Source: JAHRAW01 sp965249835 (lineage in GTDB: Bacteria; Pseudomonadota; Gammaproteobacteria; Arenicellales; Poriferihabitantaceae). From it: a DNA stretch of 64,000 bases. Location of the stretch: NCBI GenBank assembly GCA_965249835.1, contig CBDFMY010000003.1:930001-994000 (forward strand). Direction: 5' to 3'. Under the pieces are notes generated by a model. The model searched no databases and was not told where the DNA came from. It worked only from the letters and a program-made list of their open reading frames with translations. Both the position numbers and the translations under genes were made by a program. Below are positions 62,151 to 64,000 of the stretch, piece after piece. Each line of letters begins with the position of its first letter. Position 1 is the first letter of the stretch.

Positions 62151-63488
62151 ATGACAAAAATTCTGCACCGTCATACCAAAACTCATCTGCCATTTGCGGT
62201 GGGCGGCGAGGGGGTGTATCTCATAGACAGCGACGGTAAGCGTTACCTCGACGGTTGCGGCGGTGCGGCGGTGTCTTGTCTGGGACACAATCATCCCGCG
62301 GTTGCCGATGCGATGCGTGCGCAGATGGATGAGTTGAGTTACGCCCATACTTCGTTTTTCACCACCGAAAAACTGGAAGCCCTGGGAGAGCAGATGATCG
62401 AACACGCGCCGCATAATCTGAGCCATATCTATTTCGTTTGCGGCGGTTCCGAAGCGATGGAGTCGGCACTCAAACTTGCGCGTCAATATTTCATCGAAAT
62501 CGGCGAGCCGCAACGCACTCGTTTTATTTCTCGTCGCCAGAGTTATCACGGCAACACGCTCGGCGCGCTGGCGGTAGGTGGCAATTTGTTTCGCCGCCAG
62601 CCCTATCAACCGTTGCTCATCGAGACCAGTTGGATAGCGCCGTGTTACGCCTACCGCAACCGTGCGCCGGAGGAGTCGGAAGGCGAATACGGGCTGCGGG
62701 TGGCCGATGAACTCGAACAAGAGATTCTCAAAGTCGGCGAAGATAAAGTCATCGCTTTTGTCGCTGAGACCGTGGTTGGCGCCACCGCCGGCGTGGTGCC
62801 AGCGGTGGAAGGTTACTTCAAACGCATCCGCGAGATTTGCGATCGTTACGGCGTGTTGCTCATCCTCGATGAAGTGATGTGCGGCATGGGCAGAACCGGC
62901 AGATTGTATGCGCACCAACGCGATGATGTGCACGCCGATTTGGTCACCGTTGCCAAAGGATTGGGCGGCGGGTATCAGCCCATCGGCGCGACTTTGATGG
63001 ATGAAAAAATTTATCGCGCGATAGCCGACGGCTCCGGCGCATTTCAAAATGGACACACCTATCTCGGCCATGCGCTGGCGGCTGCGGCAGCGTTGGCGGT
63101 GCAGCAGACCATTCAACACGAACGATTGCTCGACAATGTGCAACAGCGCAGCGCAGAATTATTTTCGCAACTTCGCACACGATTTGAAAACCATCCGCAT
63201 GTCGGTGATATTCGCGGTCGCGGTTTGTTCGTCGGCATCGAACTGGTCGAGAAACGTGATGACACCGGCGGTGCGCCGTTCGCCGCCGACATTCCGCTAC
63301 ACACGCTAATCAAGCAAGCGGCAATGGACAACGGCCTCATGATTTATCCCGGCAACGGCACCATAGACGGCAAACGCGGACATCACATCATGCTGGCGCC
63401 GCCATTTATTTATGAGTCGGCGCATGTGGATGAACTGGTGGATAAGTTGTCCCAATCCATCGACGATGCGATTGGCATGCTTGCCTGA
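62151..63488 (+). CDS. Class III aminotransferase
   Basis: The 445-residue PLP enzyme has LDGCGGAAVSCLGHNHPAV, FVCGGSEAMESALKLARQ, YHGNTLGALAVGG, ILDEVMCGMGRTG and the PLP lysine in VTVAKGLGGGYQP (Lys269). It belongs to the omega-aminotransferase group that uses beta-alanine, GABA, taurine or related amines; the specificity cannot be read. It is divergent from the osmolyte operon and is followed by a BKACE gene 16 bp later, suggesting a pathway in which the amine product is deaminated and its keto acid cleaved. Confidence 0.85.
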   Translation: MTKILHRHTKTHLPFAVGGEGVYLIDSDGKRYLDGCGGAAVSCLGHNHPAVADAMRAQMDELSYAHTSFFTTEKLEALGEQMIEHAPHNLSHIYFVCGGSEAMESALKLARQYFIEIGEPQRTRFISRRQSYHGNTLGALAVGGNLFRRQPYQPLLIETSWIAPCYAYRNRAPEESEGEYGLRVADELEQEILKVGEDKVIAFVAETVVGATAGVVPAVEGYFKRIREICDRYGVLLILDEVMCGMGRTGRLYAHQRDDVHADLVTVAKGLGGGYQPIGATLMDEKIYRAIADGSGAFQNGHTYLGHALAAAAALAVQQTIQHERLLDNVQQRSAELFSQLRTRFENHPHVGDIRGRGLFVGIELVEKRDDTGGAPFAADIPLHTLIKQAAMDNGLMIYPGNGTIDGKRGHHIMLAPPFIYESAHVDELVDKLSQSIDDAIGMLA

Positions 63489-63504
63489 CTCCGGCGGTTT
63501 GATC

Positions 63505-64000
63505 ATGTCCGCCTCGCCCCAACCCCCTCAACCCCCCCAACCATTACTAATTGCATCGGCACCCAACGGCGCATACAAAACCCGCACGCACCACGATCAA
63601 CTGCCGGTCACCGCCGCGCAACTGGCCGATACCGCCGTCGCCGTCCGGCAAGCGGGCGCGCGCATGATTCATCTGCATGTGCGCGATGCCAACGGCAAGC
63701 ACACTCTGGATACTGATACTTATAAAGCCGCCATCGAATCCATACGCGCAAAAGTTGGCGATGATTTTTTTATCCAATTGACCAGCGAAGCGGCCGGCGT
63801 GTATGACGCCGAACAACAACGACGTGCGATGTATGCGGTGTGCGCCGATGGCGTGTCCATTGCATTGCGCGAATTAATTCGCACGCACGATGAACGCGAT
63901 GAATGCGATGATCTGGCATCGGCAAAAAAATTGTTTCATCATTTCGCCGCGCAAGGTGTGCTGGCGCAATACATTTTATTTTCCATTGACGACATCCGCC
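63505..64000 (+). CDS. Beta-keto acid cleavage enzyme (DUF849), 5' part only
   Basis: The frame from ATG 63505 is open to the window edge, giving 165 residues. It carries the zinc-binding HLHVRD (His56, His58) and SAPNGAYKT near the N-terminus, which define BKACE, the family of 3-keto acid cleavage enzymes that transfer the acyl chain to acetyl-CoA. The N-terminus is unusual: a Pro/Gln stretch (PQPPQPPQP) coded by a C-rich tract that includes seven consecutive C residues at ~63531-63537. BKACE substrates include 3-keto-5-aminohexanoate and dehydrocarnitine, so a role in carnitine/betaine use next to the osmolyte transporter is possible. Confidence 0.85.
   Translation, partial: MSASPQPPQPPQPLLIASAPNGAYKTRTHHDQLPVTAAQLADTAVAVRQAGARMIHLHVRDANGKHTLDTDTYKAAIESIRAKVGDDFFIQLTSEAAGVYDAEQQRRAMYAVCADGVSIALRELIRTHDERDECDDLASAKKLFHHFAAQGVLAQYILFSIDDIR

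Noticed and set aside
62079..63143. Long minus-strand ORF of 354 codons opposite the aminotransferase
   Set aside because: It is a shadow of the aminotransferase gene, with no domain and no ribosome-binding site.

Overview
The window reads as a chromosomal segment of a heterotrophic proteobacterium, most likely an uncultured marine or host-associated gammaproteobacterium. The housekeeping genes nadK-recN (with BamE and a GNAT protein), hrcA, ettA, yajQ, acnB and matA-matB are of proteobacterial type. This placement is an inference from gene content only.

Layout. 1-3.5 kb: C-terminal part of an acyl-CoA ligase, thrC and a ClpP-like membrane protein. 3.5-8.3 kb: an accessory island holding the 3' remnant of a DNA methylase/Mrr-type protein, joined to a truncated type-2 ileS that still has a full T-box leader. 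It is followed by an AT-rich GmrSD-like DUF262-HNH-RAMA gene split at an A-AAA-AAG heptamer, and by a degenerate IS4-family element. 8.3-19.3 kb: an MFS transporter, a MITE-like element, and a 2-aminoethylphosphonate (AEP) cluster of substrate-binding protein, ATPase, fused permease, LysR regulator, phnW, a PhoU-domain Na/Pi transporter and an EamA transporter. 19.4-23.2 kb: a sarcosine/dimethylglycine dehydrogenase-like protein, and fic preceded by AT-rich 105-bp repeats. 23.9-30 kb: bioY, acnB, a second DUF262 protein, mdh and yajQ. 30.2-35.6 kb: bamE, a nadK-recN-GNAT operon, hrcA and DUF1285. 35.6-43 kb: ettA, hisN, etfBA, a two-gene unknown operon, a zinc alcohol dehydrogenase and a glycine-oxidase-like protein. 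43-47.3 kb: a second accessory island with a membrane protein, TcmP, DUF5131, an AAA ATPase behind a strong palindrome, and DUF1353. 47.3-64 kb: malonate use (matA-matB), an arginine transaminase pathway pair (aruI/aruH), a second dimethylglycine dehydrogenase-like protein, a DsbA-like protein, a glycine-betaine-type ABC transporter with an MBL hydrolase, a class III aminotransferase and the start of a BKACE (DUF849) gene.

The metabolic theme is scavenging of organic nitrogen, methylamine and phosphonate osmolytes: AEP, N-methylated glycines, betaine-type solutes, arginine and malonate. EtfBA is the probable electron acceptor for some of the dehydrogenases. Intergenic spaces carry dispersed repeats (124-bp and 125-bp families), hairpin clusters and a MITE-like element.

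The most unusual items are the T-box on a broken ileS2, the in-phase frameshift heptamer in the GmrSD-like gene, the TcmP/DUF5131/ATPase island, and the small two-gene operon at 40.2-40.7 kb.
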